DNA of 64,000 bases from contig NC_083589.1 in NCBI RefSeq assembly GCF_027579695.1, forward strand, positions 31,230,835 through 31,294,834. The letters run 5' to 3'. Shown in pieces: positions 1-12,078 of this stretch. The position numbers and the translations under genes are program-made. The notes under the pieces were generated by a model, which was not told where the DNA came from, searched no databases, and saw only the letters and a list, made by a program, of their open reading frames with translations. This DNA comes from Neoarius graeffei (taxonomy: Eukaryota; Chordata; Actinopteri; Siluriformes; Ariidae). Each line of letters starts with the position of its first letter. Position 1 is the stretch's first letter.

Positions 1-26
1 GAGAAATATGCTACACTCACAAATAT

Positions 27-405
27 CTCATCTCATCTCATTATCTGTAGCCGCTTTATCCTGTTCTACAGGGTCGCAGGCAAGCTGGAGCCTATCCCAG
101 GTGACTACGGGCGAAAGGCGGGGTACACCCTGGACAAGTCGCCAGGTCATCACAGGGCTGACACATAGACACAGACAACCATTCACACTCACATTCACAC
201 CTACGCTCAATTTAGAGTCACCAGTTAACCTAACCTGCATGTCTTTGGACTGTGGGGGAAACCGGAGCACCCGGAGGAAACCCATGCGGACACAGGGAGA
301 ACATGCAAACTCCGCACAGAAAGGCCCTCGCCAGCCACGGGGCTCGAACCTGGACCTTCTTGCTGTGAGGCGACAGTGCTAACCACTACACCACCGTGCC
401 GCCGT
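27..405 (-). mobile_element. tRNA-headed SINE, full length, ATGAG tail
   Basis: Full-length SINE in reverse orientation. The head has Pol III A- and B-box-like sequence (GTGGTGTAGTGGTTAGC and GGTTCGAGCCC in sense), followed by a central domain conserved in every copy in this window and a 3' end in short ATGAG repeats. A 12-bp target duplication (actcacaaatat) lies at 15-26 and 406-417. Translations of this element (for example VGFLRVLRFPPQSKDMQVRL) recur throughout the window and are not genes. Confidence 0.9.
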
Positions 406-569
406 ACTCACAAATATGTATTCTACAAATAACATGTTGAGTGTTCTTACACAATTTTAGAAATTGTTAAATAATGAAACTAATGAGGTGGTTTACGAAT
501 GTCACATACTAATTATTGGGTAATTAAATAAAGCATAACACTATCTGTAACATGCAGCTAGAGTTTATA

Positions 570-1787
570 CAGTGGTGCTTGAAAGTTTGTGAACCCTTTA
601 GAATTTTCTATATTTCTGCATAAATATGACCTAAAACAACATCAGATTTTCACACACGTCCTAAAAGTAGATAAAGAGAACCCAGTTAAACAAATGAGAC
701 AAAAATATTATACTTGGTCATTTATTTATTGAGGAAAATGATCCAATATTACATATCTGTGAGTGGCAAAAGTATGTGAACCTTTGCTTTCAGCATCTGG
801 TGTGACCCCCTTGTGCAGCAATAACTGCAACTAAACGTTTGCGGTAACTGTTGATCAGTCCTGCACACCGGCTTGGAGGAATTTTAGCCCGTTCCTCCGT
901 ACAGAACAGCTCCAACTCTGGGATGTTGGTGGGTTTCCTCACATGAACTGCTCGCTTCAGGCCCTTCCACAACATTTCCATTGGATTAAGGTCAGGACTT
1001 TGACTTGGCCATTCCAAAACATTAACTTTATTCTTCTTTAACCATTCTTTGGTAGAACAACTTGTGTGCTTAGGGTCAGTGTCTTGCTGCATGACCCACC
1101 TTCTCTTGAGATTCAGTTCGTGGACAAATGTCCTGACATTTTCCTTTAGAATTCGCTGGTATAATTCAGAATTCATTGTTCCATCAATGATGGCAAGCCG
1201 TCCTGGCCCAGATGCAGAAAAACAGGCCCAAACCATGATACTACCACCACCATGTTTCACAGATGGGATAAGATTCTTATGCTGGAATAGAGTGTTTTCC
1301 TTTCTCCAAACATAATGCTTCTCATTTCAACCAAAAAGTTCTATTTTGGTCTCATCCGTCCACAAAACATTTTTCCAATAGCCTTCTGGCTTGTCTGTGA
1401 TCTTTAGCAAACTGCAGACAAACAGCAATGTTCTTTTTGGAGAGCAGTGGCTTTCTCCTTGCAACCCTGCCATGCACACCATTGTTGTTCAGTGTTCTCC
1501 TGATGGTGGACTCATGAACATTAGCCAAGGTGAGAGAGGCCTTCAGTTGCTTAGAAGTTACCCTGGGGTCCTTTGTGACCTTGCTGACTATTACATCCCT
1601 TGCTCTTGGAGTGATCTTTGTTGGTCGACCACTCCTAGGGAGGGTAACAATGGTCTTGAATTTCCTCTATTTGTACCCAGTCTGTCTGACTGTGGATTGG
1701 TGGAGTCCAAACTCTTTAGAGATGGTTTTGTAACCTTTTCCAGCCTGATGAGCATCAACAACGCTTTTTCTGCAATGGAGTCTTAAA
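570..1787 (-). mobile_element. Tc1 family A, copy 1, truncated
   Basis: The left end starts CAGTGGTGCTTGAAAG after a TA. The transposase is on the reverse strand: its C-terminal part is open at 790-1260 and includes QQDTDPKHTS and SPDLNPMEMLW, which carry the second Asp and the Glu of a DD34E catalytic triad. Upstream parts are in other frames as far as about 1786. The sequence stops matching near codon 10 of the transposase, so the N-terminus and the right inverted repeat are missing. This copy cannot be mobile. It is the same family as the copies at 28620, 31121 and 50399. Confidence 0.9.
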
Positions 1788-2159
1788 TCAACCTGAAGGG
1801 GTTAATTTAACAGTAATTACCAGCTTGCTGCAGCTTATTACACAGCTACTTACGAAAGAAATCAATAATTTGACACAAAATATTGATTTCAAAACAATTT
1901 AATTGCTTCAGCTAATACCATGGTCCATAGCAATGGTCTATTATACAGAAATAACAGACCGTAGAATGATGTAATTGACCAATCAGAATTGACCATTCAC
2001 CAAAGCCATATTTGCACTGGGGCCCTGTGTCACCCTGTAGCTGTTCATTTCACAATAATGACCAGCTTACTGTATATTATCCCTTATTTGTGCTCACTCT
2101 CATATGAACCCCTGATTAGCTAGCAAGCTATCAGCTAGCTAATGAATAGGCTAATGAAT

Positions 2160-2345
2160 GGGGAAGCCATGGCCTAATGATTGGAGAAGCAGCTTTGGGA
2201 CCAAAAAGTTGCTGATTTGATTCCCTGAACCAGTAAGAATGGCTAAAGTGCCCTTGAGCATGGCACCTAACCCCCAACTGCTCTCCCGGCTACTCTGGGT
2301 ATGTTGTACGTCTCTGGGTAAGAGTGTCATGCCATTAATGTAATT
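2160..2345 (+). repeat. Old tRNA-type SINE of a second family
   Basis: A head-like stretch (ggcctaatgattggagaag, gctgatttgattccc) is followed by the teleost SINE block 'gtgcccttgagcatggcacc ... taacccccaactgctctcc' and a 3' part resembling 'ctctgggtaagagtgtc'. It is divergent and has no recognisable target duplication. It differs from the abundant SINE, though the ccttgagcaaggcacc motif also occurs in the TTC-tailed subtype at 4696. Confidence 0.6.
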
Positions 2346-2399
2346 TATGCTCTATTATAATCTATACACTACACCTTCACAAATGTTATATTGGAATAT

Positions 2400-3237
2400 A
2401 CCCACAATGCATAAAATCATGTGGATATAGGTTACAAGCTTTAGTTAATGTTCACATAAAACATCAGAATGAAGCAAAAGTGTGATCTTTGTCATGTTAG
2501 TGTCAGACTTATATCAGACCTGGTCTTTTTCCCAGTCTTCAATTGTCCAGTTTGGGTGAGTCAGTGCCCATGATAGACTCAGATTCTTCTTCGTGGCTGA
2601 CAAGAGTGGAACCTGATGTGGCTTTCTGCTGTTGTAGCCCATTCACATCAAGGTTTGATGTGATGTGCATTTGGAGGTGCTTTTCTGCTCGCCATGTATG
2701 TAAAGAGTGCTTATTTGAGTTACTACAGACTTCCTGTCAGCTCAGACCAGTCTGGGGTGGGTTTCCTAAAAGCCTCGTAACACTAAGAGCATCTTAACTA
2801 GGACAGAGAGTGTTCATTGTGATGCTTGCTCTACCATTTAACAATGGTCTTTGTACTACGATGCTTTTGGGAAACCCACCCCTGATCATTCTGTTCTGAT
2901 CTCTCTCACCAACCAGATGTCTCAGCCTGAAGAGCCGCTGCTCACAGACACCATTCTGTGTGTAAACCCTACAGACTGTCGTGTGTGAAAATCCCAGGAG
3001 ATCAGAAATACTCAAACAGCCTATCTGGCACCAACAACCATACCACAGTTAAAGTGACTGAGATCGCACTTATTCTGCATTCTGATGTTTGGTGAGAACA
3101 TTAACTGAAGCGCTTTTTTAAATTTATTTTTATTTATTTTTATTTTTTGCATTGTGCTGCTTCTAAATGATTGGCTGATTAGATAATTCATGAATATGAA
3201 AATGTACAGGTGTTCCTAATAAAGTGGACAGTCAGTG
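2400..3237 (-). mobile_element. Internally deleted Tc1-like derivative (family C)
   Basis: The right end reads cctaataaagtggacagtca, the inverted repeat shared with the copies at 20374, 58360 and 60306. A short reverse-strand stretch (SISDLLGFSHTTVCRVYTQNG, with the helix-turn-helix pattern of Tc1 transposases) remains at about 2940-3015. The left end is eroded. A hairpin MITE (2755-2881) is inserted within it. Confidence 0.7.
2755..2881. mobile_element. 127-bp hairpin MITE with CTG target duplication
   Basis: Imperfect terminal inverted repeats of about 25 bp start GGGTGGGTTTCC[T/C]AAAAGC and end with the complement. CTG occurs on both sides (2752-2754 and 2882-2884). The flanks join to continuous family C Tc1 sequence, so this is an insertion. 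It has no coding capacity. Confidence 0.75.
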
Positions 3238-3920
3238 TATCTATGCTTTGCAGACGGCGACACTTTGAGAACCACTGCCCTCTATGTTTCAGCCTGCACA
3301 CATTGTGCCAGAGGAATCAGGACTCTGCTGACTCTTATCTGAGTGAAAGCGTGACCTAGAACCGTAGCCAGACAGCGGCCCAGTCAGGAGATTAGAGGCT
3401 TTATCCCTGCTTCAGGGACAGAGAGAATAAATGAATTGCAAAGCCAGATTTTCAATAGAGTTGAATAATGATATAATCACTCGCTTCCCTTGCATGATAC
3501 TGCATTCTTCTCAGTCTCAAGAGCAAGAAACAGAAGATGAGAAATGGCAGCGTGCAATAACAATAGTGAAAATGTTAAGTACAAAGAAGTTAATCCTGGT
3601 TCACTAATTCGATCAGACAAATTGTGTTTCAAGAGTGCTGATATTTAGTAAAACAGGACTGGGATATTTCAGTGTTTGCATCACTTCACTTGTCTGTATT
3701 CACTACGTAAAATTCTAGCAAGAGTTTGTTACGCTGAAACCGTTACTACACTTACTACAGGCTGTCAGTCTGTGCATTGACATCGCAACAATTAACAAAA
3801 TATTTAAATAATATTGGCTGGCTTTAAGTGGTCTATCAGATATATTCCATTCAGTTAGCATGATACTGAACGAGTTGAAGATGAGTAGCTGAATGGAATA
3901 TATTTGATAGACCCTGAAAA
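3238..3920. other. Unassigned non-coding DNA
   Basis: No open frame with gene-like content, no inverted-repeat element and no SINE were seen. It includes a short inverted pair near 3826-3912 (ggtctatcagatatattcca and its near complement). Confidence 0.5.
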
Positions 3921-3929
3921 AAGCCAGCA

Positions 3930-3980
<51 letters not shown>

Positions 3981-4356
3981 CATACACACTCTCTTCATAT
4001 CAGCATTCTTGAAGGCCAACGCAAACTGACCCGCAACTCGGTGCTATTAACACTGCAGTTCAGTTGCCTTCCAGTCGTTGTAGCATTCAGCAGTTGCATT
4101 AATGAAGGCCAATGTGAGCTTACCTAAGACTCAGTGCTATTAACACTGCAGTCCAGTTGCCTTCCAGTCGGTGTAGCATTCAGTAGTAGCGTGTAGCATT
4201 CAGCAGTTGCGTTAGCGAAGGCCAATGTGAGCTTACCTGCAACTCGATGCTGTTTACGCAGCAGTCCAATTGCCTTCTAGCTGATGTAGTGTTAGCAAAG
4301 GCCAATGCTAGTGCAGGCCAATGCTAACGCAGGTCAATGCTAGCACAGTCAAGCCA

Positions 4357-4392
<36 letters not shown>
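3921..4392 (+). repeat. ATT microsatellites flanking a degenerate minisatellite
   Basis: An ATT tract at 3921-3978 and a second at about 4351-4392 bracket three imperfect repeats. Each begins gaaggccaa (4011, 4104, 4217) and contains cagttgccttccagtcg and gtagcattcagcag. The block ends in three shorter units around ggccaatgcta. Spacing is irregular (93 and 113 bp). Confidence 0.8.
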
Positions 4393-4695
4393 TTCCCTGT
4401 GCAATTTACTTAGTTACTTTTAAAATCAACAGTGACAACTACACACAACGGAACGACCTGGCAGCCAAAATTCTCTCAAAATCTTCCACTCTTTAATGAA
4501 GCAAACCTTGCAGCCATGTTTGTTTACAGATTGTCATGGTCACTCGCTAACGGCATAGTTTTACATCTCCAACGTGTCTCTTTTCAAGTTTTTCGATGTC
4601 CATTGGTATGTTTTTCTTTTGTAAATATGCGTGAAGAATATCTAATGAAGTTTTAGTAGCCTTCTGGTTGTTCAGCGCACCTTTAGTTTCAGTTT

Positions 4696-5073
4696 TGGCA
4701 CAGCACGGTGGTGTAGTGGTTAGCACTGTCGCTTCACAACAAGAAGGTTCTGGATTCGAGCCCAGCGGCTGGTGGGGGCCTGTCTGTGTGGAGTTTGCAT
4801 GTTCTCCCCGTGTCTGCGTAGGTTTCCTCTGGGTGCTCCGGTTTTCCCCCACAGTTCAAAGACATGCAGTTAGGTTAACATGGGGCGACCTTGGGCTGAA
4901 GTGACCTTGAACAAGGTACCTAACCCCTGACTGCTCCCTGGGCGCTGTAGTGTGGCTGCCCACTGCTCTGGGTGTGTGTCCGTGTGTTCACTGCTTCAGA
5001 TGGGTTAAATGCAAAGGATGAATCTCACTGTGCTTGAAGTGTGCATGTAACAAATAAAGGTTTCTTCTTCTTC
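4696..5073 (+). mobile_element. SINE with alternative TTC tail
   Basis: It has the same tRNA-like head and central domain as the abundant SINE. After 'aggttaacatgggg' it switches to a different 3' body: ccttgaacaaggtacctaac, then cactgtgcttgaagtgtgca, 'acaaataaaggtttc' and a TTC repeat. The copy at 61868-62232 (reverse) has the same tail. Confidence 0.8.
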
Positions 5074-5314
5074 AGTTTTCAGTTTATTTATTTAGTGCTT
5101 AAACCTAGCACTGGATTAGCCTCGTCTTCTCTCTTTCCTGGTCGACAAAGAAATGATTGTGCACATGCGCAGCAGAGAACTTTTGTCATTGGACCTTCAC
5201 ATGAGCTCTGATGTACGATGTCATGTTGTCTTGACAATGTGCAATATTGTAACAACACTGCACGCTCATTCTCCATTGGGGAGAGTAGCGTAATACATGG
5301 AGGATAAGCAATAT

Positions 5315-5432
5315 ACATCCATCCCTTATCTGTAGCCACTTATCCTGTTCTACAGGGTCGTAAGCAAGCTGGAGCCTATCCCAGCTGACTATGGACGAGA
5401 GGTGGGGTACACCCTGGACAAGTCACAAGGTT
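5315..5432 (-). mobile_element. 5'-truncated SINE with 14-bp target duplication
   Basis: Only the 3' third of the SINE is present in reverse orientation. aggataagcaatat occurs directly on both sides (5301-5314 and 5433-5446). A 5' truncation inside intact target duplications is the signature of LINE-driven target-primed reverse transcription. Confidence 0.85.
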
Positions 5433-6059
5433 AGGATAAGCAATATGATAACAATATTGCATGCCATCAATAAACCCACTAGAAGGGAATGTTTTTATTC
5501 CATGGAAAAAGTGATCCGTATTTATAATATTTGGCTATATTATATCTGAAATCTTAGCTACACAATATTAAAGTTGAGTTTCTCATTTCTAGAACTGTTA
5601 TATGAAAGCAATATCTTACTCACAGTCATGCTGTTGTATTGAATATCAGAGCATGATGTGATTACACGTGGCCTTGTGCTTACATTGTTAATGCAATATT
5701 GTTTAATTATACCATTATACTTTGTTTAATTAATTATATAAGTGATGTTGAATGCTTGATTCTGATTGGACAGAAGTTTATTTTTAAATTTGATAACAGC
5801 AGCTCTGACAGTGGTTCTAGTTGCAAGGTTTATATTCATGCAATTGTTATTGTTTCTATGATATCAGCATTTGCAAGGAATTGTATGGTGAATGCTCCAT
5901 GTAGATTTTAAAACCATGTCACTGTTGTTATAGTGAGTGTGATAAAATCTTTTTTTGTTTGTTTAAATATATTTGGAAAGAGTCTCCAGTGTTGGCACTT
6001 TGAGGTAAAACTGTAAGTTTTCTGACATGGGAGAGTCTTCAGGAGTTTACACTTGGTGA

Positions 6060-6425
6060 CGTTTATTTTTTGAGGTGAGTGAATGATTGTTCCCTCCACC
6101 AACTTTTTTGGAAGAGGTTGTGTTTTTGCTTCTGTTTATTTGTTTGTTTGCCTGTTCCCAACATAACTCAAAAAGTCACACACAGATTTTGATGGAGTTT
6201 TGAGGAAAGGTGATGCATGAGCTGAGGAACAGTTGGTTAGATTTTGATGCAAATCTGGATATGTATGTGGATCCAAGATTTGTTTGTCTGTTTCCAACCT
6301 AATTCAAAAAGTAGTGAATGGATTTTGATGAAAATTGGTGGCCAGCTTTAGTATTATCCTAGGTTCAAATGATTTGATTTTGAGATTGATAATATGTGGC
6401 TTGGCGAAGGTATGAACTCTACAGT
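6060..6425 (+). repeat. Interspersed repeat with 'gattttgatgaaa' motif
   Basis: This non-coding repeat contains gattttgatgaaaattggtg, 'aaatctggatatgtatgtgg' and ends 'atatgtggcttggcgaaggt'. A reverse-orientation copy lies at 17556-17718. No terminal structure could be defined. Confidence 0.6.
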
Positions 6426-6458
6426 GTATCCTAGTTTACAGCTGTTATAATGTAAGTG

Positions 6459-6831
6459 GGGCGGCACGGTGGTGTAGTGGTTAGCGCTGTCGCCTCACAG
6501 CAAGAAGGTCCGGGTTCGAGCCCCGTGGCCGGCGAGGGCCTTTCTGTGTGGAGTTTGCATGTTCTCCCCATGTCCGCGTGGGTTTCCTCCGGGTGCTCCG
6601 GTTTCCCCCACAGTCCAAAGACATGCAGGTTAGGTTAACTGGTGACTCTAAATTGAGCGTAGGTGTGAATGTGAGTGTGAATGGTTGTCTGTGTCTATGT
6701 GTCAGCCCTGTGATGACCTGGCGACTTGTCCAGGGTGTACCCCGCCTTTCGCCCGTAGTCAGCTGGGATAGGCTCCAGCTTGCCTGCGACCCTGTAGAAC
6801 AGGATAAAGCGGCTAGAGATAATGAGATGAG
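6459..6831 (+). mobile_element. Full-length SINE, 12-bp target duplication
   Basis: A 373-bp copy running from GGGGCGGCACGG to ...aatgagatgag. Duplication ataatgtaagtg at 6447-6458 and 6832-6843. It is one of the best preserved copies and serves as a reference for the family. Confidence 0.92.
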
Positions 6832-6952
6832 ATAATGTAAGTGATAACAGAAACTAACTTTTCACAGAGGTTCCACAACATAACAAGACTTTATTTTCAG
6901 AATGTTAATAACCAGTTTAGCTCATGCTAATCTTACACTGGGCCTTCTATCC

Positions 6953-7166
6953 ATCCAGGCTTGGGACTAGCACTAAGTATACACTGCCTTGTACAATCCC
7001 AGTGGTTGGGTATTTTACCTAATCTGCATGTCTTTGAATGGTGGGGGAAACTGGAGCACCCGGAAGAAACCCTACAGACACGGGGAGAACATGCAAACTC
7101 CACACAGAAAGACCTCCGGTGCCCATGGAGTTCAAACCCGGAATCTTCTTGCTGGGAGGCAACAGT
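6953..7166 (-). mobile_element. SINE with third tail type, interrupted at 7167
   Basis: Reverse orientation. It shares the central domain, but its 3' tail reads (sense) 'aggtaaaatacccaaccactg ... cttagtgctagtcccaagcc', as at 42738-43085. The head resumes at 8008-8033 (agtgctaaccactgcaccac), so the 841-bp element at 7167-8007 split it. Confidence 0.75.
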
Positions 7167-8007
7167 CAGTACATTTACATGCACATCCAAATCGAGCTGC
7201 TGTCAGTAATCGAGCTGAGGGTCCCAGCAGGGGTGCCAGAGAAATCCAATCCTACATGCACACAAGGAAATCGAGATATTGAGTGAGGTGCATTGTGCAC
7301 CTGAGCCACAGGTGGCGCTACACGCCCCATCGTGTTGGTACACTTCTGGTTGTCGTCATGAAGAAGAGCTATTCAAGAGCAGTGTTGCCAGATACTGCTG
7401 ACGTTTTCCAGCCCAAAATATGTTCAAAACCCGCCAAAATGCACTTAAAACCACCCAATCTGGCAACACTGTGAGTATAAACAAAGTTATCAGTTCTGTC
7501 TTCACAAGAAGAGTGTTTGTAGTTTGTATGTATGAACAGAAGTGTTCCTAATAAAATGGCCACTAAGTTGAAGTTGATCTGTAATGGTGAACATATTAAC
7601 TGTTAGCCTGCTAATAACTTACCAACTAATTGGAAATGGGTGCGTACATGCCCAGACACAAGTGTTCCTAATAAAGTGGTGGCTAAGGTGAAGTGTCATG
7701 CCGACCGAGGCTGTTTTTTTTTTTTTCCGACCGAGGTTGTTGTGTTTCCCGCTTGTGGTCTCGTCACTCGTCACTTCCGGAAGGGGCAGTGCTGAAGTAA
7801 GCAGCTCGATTACGTATCTCGATAGGGTATACATGCACTAAGTAGCTCAGCAAAAATCGCATAATCTAGGTCGTGTAGCTCGATTGCGAGGAATCAAGTT
7901 CGGTTCAATTTCAGCCTAGCTAAGGTGTTTCCATGCCATTTAGAACTTCGATTTCAGTCGAGCAACGGCAGAAATTCGATTTTCTCTATGTGCATGTAAA
8001 CGCACTG
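7167..8007. mobile_element. 841-bp inverted-repeat element inserted in a SINE
   Basis: The left end CAGTACATTTACATGCACAT and the complement of the right end CAGTGCGTTTACATGCACAT match over about 18 of 20 positions. AGT is repeated at 7164-7166 and 8008-8010. Removing the element restores SINE continuity. It has no transposase-like coding and is therefore non-autonomous. It contains two stray 'gtgttcctaataaa[a/g]tgg' Tc1-end fragments (about 7540 and 7664) and a poly(T) tract. Superfamily not assigned. Confidence 0.8.
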
Positions 8008-8090
8008 AGTGCTAACCACTGCACCACCATGCCACTCCCCATGAACATAGCTATTCGTAAATAAAAAACATGACTTTGTTATTTAATGAA

Positions 8091-10020
8091 CACAAGTCTA
8101 ATATAAGATAAAGACAATGTAAGTAAACACAAAATGCAGCTTTTAAATTGTCATTCCATTTACTAAAAGTAAAGGGTTAATCAAAACCTGTATCACCCAT
8201 GTGAAAAAGTAACTGCCCCCTTAAACCTAAGGGTTGGGGCACCCTTGGCAGCAACAACTGCATTTAAACATTTGCGGTAACTTGCAATGAGTCTTTCGCA
8301 TCGCTGTGGAGGAATTTTTGCCCACTCTTCTTTGCAGAATTGTTTCAATTCAGCCACATTGGAGGGTTTTCAAGCATGAACTGCCCATTTAAGGTCTTGC
8401 CACAGCATCTCAATTGGATTCCAGTCAGGACTTTGACTAGGCCACTCCAAAATCTTAATTTCTTTTGAGCCATTCGGAGGTGGACTTGCTTGTGCGCTTC
8501 GGATCATTGTCCTGCTGCATAACCCAGCTGCACTTGAGCTTTAGGTCACGAACTGATGGGTGGACATTCTCCTTCAGGATTTTCTGGTAGAGAGCAGAAT
8601 TCATAGTTCTATCAATTATGGCAAGTTGTCCAGGTGCTGAAGCAGAAAAGCACCCCCAGACCATCACACTACCACCACCACTGTGTTTGACTGTTGGTAT
8701 GATGTTCTTATTTTGGAATGCTGCGTTAGCCTTACGCCAGCTACACCGGGACCCATGTCATCCAAAATGTTCTATTTTTGACTCATCAGTCCACAGAATA
8801 TTATCCCAAAAGTCATCGGGGGTCATCAAGATGGTTTTTGGGAAATGTGAGACGAGCCTTTGTGTTCTTTTTGATCAGCAGTGGTTTGCGCCTTGCAACT
8901 CTCCCATGAATGCTGTTTTTGCCTAGCAGTGCCTTCCTTATTGGAGAATCATGAACAGTGACCTTAACTGAAGCAAGTGAGACCTGCAGTTTTTTAGTTG
9001 TTCATCAGGGTTCTTTTGTAACCTCCTGGATCAGTCATCAAAGTGCTCTTGGTTGAATTTTGGAAGGCTAGCCACTCCTGGGAATGTTTGCCACTGTTCC
9101 AAGTTTTTTCCATTTGTAGATAATGGCTCTCGGTGTGGTTCGCTGGAGTTCCAGAGACTTGGCAATAGCTTTGTAACCCTTTCCAGACTGATAGATTTCA
9201 ATTATTTTGTTGCACATCTGTTCTTGTAACTCCTTACTTCACAGCATCTTTTTAAGATATATTAGCCTACTTCACATTGCCAGCCTGGTTCTATTTATGT
9301 GATATTTAGATTGAACAGGTCTGGCAGTAATCATGTCTGAGAGTGGCTAGTGAAATTGAACCTAATTATCAATTAATTTTGGTTAATTGTTTGATTGGTT
9401 GAGGTTAATTGGTTGATTGGTTGGGGGGTAATTACTTTTTCATATCAGGCCAGGTAGGGTTGGGTAAATTTTTTTCCATCAATAAATGGAATCATCATTT
9501 AAAAACTGCATTTTGTGTTTACTTGGGCTATCTTTGTCTAGTATTAAAATTAGTTTGATGACATGAAACATGGGCGGCATGGTGGTGTAGTGGTTAGCGC
9601 TGTTGCCTCACAGCAAGAAGGTCCTGGGTTCGAGCCCTGGGGCCGGCAAGGGCCTTTCTGTGTGGAGTTTGCATGTTCTCCCCGTGTCCGCGTGGGTTTC
9701 CTCCGGGTGCTCCGGTTTCCCCCACAGTCCAAAGACATGCAGGTTAGGTTAACTGGTGACTCTAAATTGACCGTAGGTGTGAATGTGAGTGTGAATGGTT
9801 GTCTGTGTCTATGTGTCAGCCCTGTGATGACCTGGCGACTTGTCCAGGGTGTACCCCGCCTTTCGCCCATAGTCAGCTGGGATAGGCTCCAGCTTGCCTG
9901 CGACCCTGTAGAAGGATAAAGCGGCTAGAGATAATGAGATGAGACATGAAACATTGAAGTGTGACAAATATACAAAAATTGAACAAATCAGGAAGGGGCA
10001 AATACTTTTTCACAGCACTG
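8091..10020 (-). mobile_element. Tc1-like family B, decayed, with SINE in right arm
   Basis: The right end is ...tttttcacagcactg followed by TA. Long subterminal repeats are shared (aaacacaaaatgcagc at 8129; complement near 9510). The left terminus is lost. The transposase lies on the reverse strand at about 8230-9250. Readable pieces include [20 protein letters not shown] (8455-8667), holding the second catalytic Asp. Multiple frameshifts make it a pseudogene. It differs from family A in its ends. Confidence 0.8.
9572..9943 (+). mobile_element. Full-length SINE inserted in Tc1 family B
   Basis: 372 bp with an 11-bp duplication acatgaaacat at 9561-9571 and 9944-9954. It sits in the right arm of the family B element, so it is younger than that Tc1. 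Confidence 0.92.
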
Positions 10021-11434
10021 TATAAGAGGAATAAAGCATTTTGTGATGTGCTGTTATAGACAAAAAGTCAACTTTTGGGTTTTTTTTTTATTAATGTTAT
10101 GTTATGTTATGTTATGTTATGTTATATGTTTTACTTGGGCAACATGATTATTTTCCTATAAAAACACACCCCAGTACAGTTTTAATCTGTACGTTACACA
10201 GTATCACTCTTACATTACTTACAGGATAAAATTGATTTTGGGGGTCATGCCCAAATGTGAAACATGGAACAGCTCATTTATGGCTTCACACGGCATCAAG
10301 AGAGGTAAACTGATGCACAGTGCTACTGGCGTTCATTGGAAATAAAATCCAATGGCAATAAGTAGTGTAGCTTAGTTTAATTCCATTATTTCACTGACAC
10401 TCTCACCCACAGAAGTACTTCATTTCAGAGTTGTCTTCACTTCCCTGTAATCCCTCTCTCCATGTCTCTTTTTCTCTCACATGGCTGAATAATTGATCCC
10501 CATGTTGTGGTGTGCCAGAGATCACGTACACCACTCTCTGCACTTTCTCTGCCAATCTCATTCCCCACCCCTTCTTGTTAGTTTTCGAATATTTTTCAAG
10601 CCACTGATGCTAAGCCAATACTCACATTCACTCGGCGATGGAATAAGAATAATTTTAAAATGCCTTTCAACATGGCATGGTCTCCATATTAGCATGTTAA
10701 GCATGTCTGGTTGTCCTCTTAGTGCTTTTGTCAGATGATGCTGTAGCATCAGCAACTGAAAAGTAAAAGTCTGTATTGTGGTAGTACTGGTAATACTGGT
10801 AGTTATTTTTTAGCCAAAGGGGAACACAATCAACAGTTAAAAGTAGTACATCTAAAGGGAACTAATATATCAGTACTTTAACTCTTCAGATAATGTAAAA
10901 GTTTATTTAAGAGGTGGTCCTAAGTCTTTCTTTATTTTGCACAGGCACAAATATACAGTCTCTATTTAGTGTTCTTTCTCCAAATCTTGGCTCATTGTTT
11001 GACCTTTTGCTTAATGATATGTCAGGTAGTGAAATCCGAACAGTCCAGAGTGCTGTTCATCCTCAGCAGTGTATGCCAGTATAGCAGAATGCCAACACAT
11101 CCACTTCGTCAGCAACTAATGTTGGCTTTGGAGGAGGAGCAAGCACGGGGTAGGTGGTGAGAATCTGAAGCTGGAGTGAAGACCAAGAAGGGAGGAGAAG
11201 AGGAGGAGAAAAGAGGCTTTCAGGTGGACGTGATTCCTCTCACATACCAACATGGAAATGGGCACGGATTTTGAAATGTAAATTAACTACTTACTATTAA
11301 GGTTGAAATCCCAATATACTTAGATATAAAAGGGAAAGTCTTGACAACATATAATGCAAATGGAAAGCCCAGATCACAGAGGAAGAACAGTTTACGAAAG
11401 GATTGTGTATTCCCTCCAAAATAACAATGACACC
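10021..11434. other. Unassigned DNA
   Basis: Contains a pentanucleotide (TTATG)n tract at about 10093-10130. No frame resembles a known protein and no repeat ends were recognised. A short open frame at 10969-11160 has no recognisable content. Confidence 0.45.
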
Positions 11435-12078
11435 AAATAATGCAAGAGTGAACTTACACTTCCTCAACATGTCTTAAAAAGGGCATGTCAGTAAGCATAC
11501 GTGAAGAAAGTCAGGTCGTCTTATAGTTTATTATACAACCCGTTTTCAACATTTTACTGCTTGTTTTCAACATTCAACCTTGTGTTTATTCTCTGTACAG
11601 TTTGCTGCTATGCTTGTTCAGCTTTTAGAGAAGTGGGCAAATTAAGACATGACATTGTTAAACTATTTCAAAACATGAGTGTCAGCATGAGAGCAGGATG
11701 GACTTAAATGCACTGTAGTACCAAACTTTCCAAACTTTTACACACACAACTCTGTGAGGAATGGAAATTTTTTTTTTTTAATTGGAGACCACACTTGAGA
11801 AGCAGACAGCAGCTTTCACTATTTGTGTGTGTACTTGTGCTGAGTTGTCAGGACCAACATATCCTGAATATGTAGGAAGACCAGGTGCTACTTACCAAAT
11901 GGTGCAAGAGTGAAATTACACTTTGTTAACTTCTTTAAAAAAAGGTCATGTCAATAAGCACAAGTGCAAAAGGTGAGGAAGTCATATATTTTATTATACC
12001 ACTAATTTTCAACACTTTACCCCTCATATTCACCATTCAACATTGTGTTTACTGTCTGTACAGTTTGTTGTGATGTTG
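11435..12078 (+). repeat. Diverged direct repeat, two units
   Basis: The unit at about 11435-11615 (aatgcaagagtgaacttaca ... tctgtacagtttgctg) recurs at about 11899-12078 (ggtgcaagagtgaaattaca ... tctgtacagtttgttg). The segment between them (11756-11880, gaccacacttgagaagcaga) recurs at 17424-17550. The insertion at 12085 therefore landed in an older repeat. Confidence 0.65.

Noticed and set aside
28..285. Recurring open frames such as VGFLRVLRFPPQSKDMQVRL in many places
   Set aside because: They are translations of the SINE central domain and occur wherever a SINE lies, in both orientations. They are not a protein family.
6476..6540. Possible tRNA gene (A and B boxes present)
   Set aside because: It is the head of a SINE. 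The sequence does not fold into a complete cloverleaf and is followed by SINE body and tail inside target duplications.
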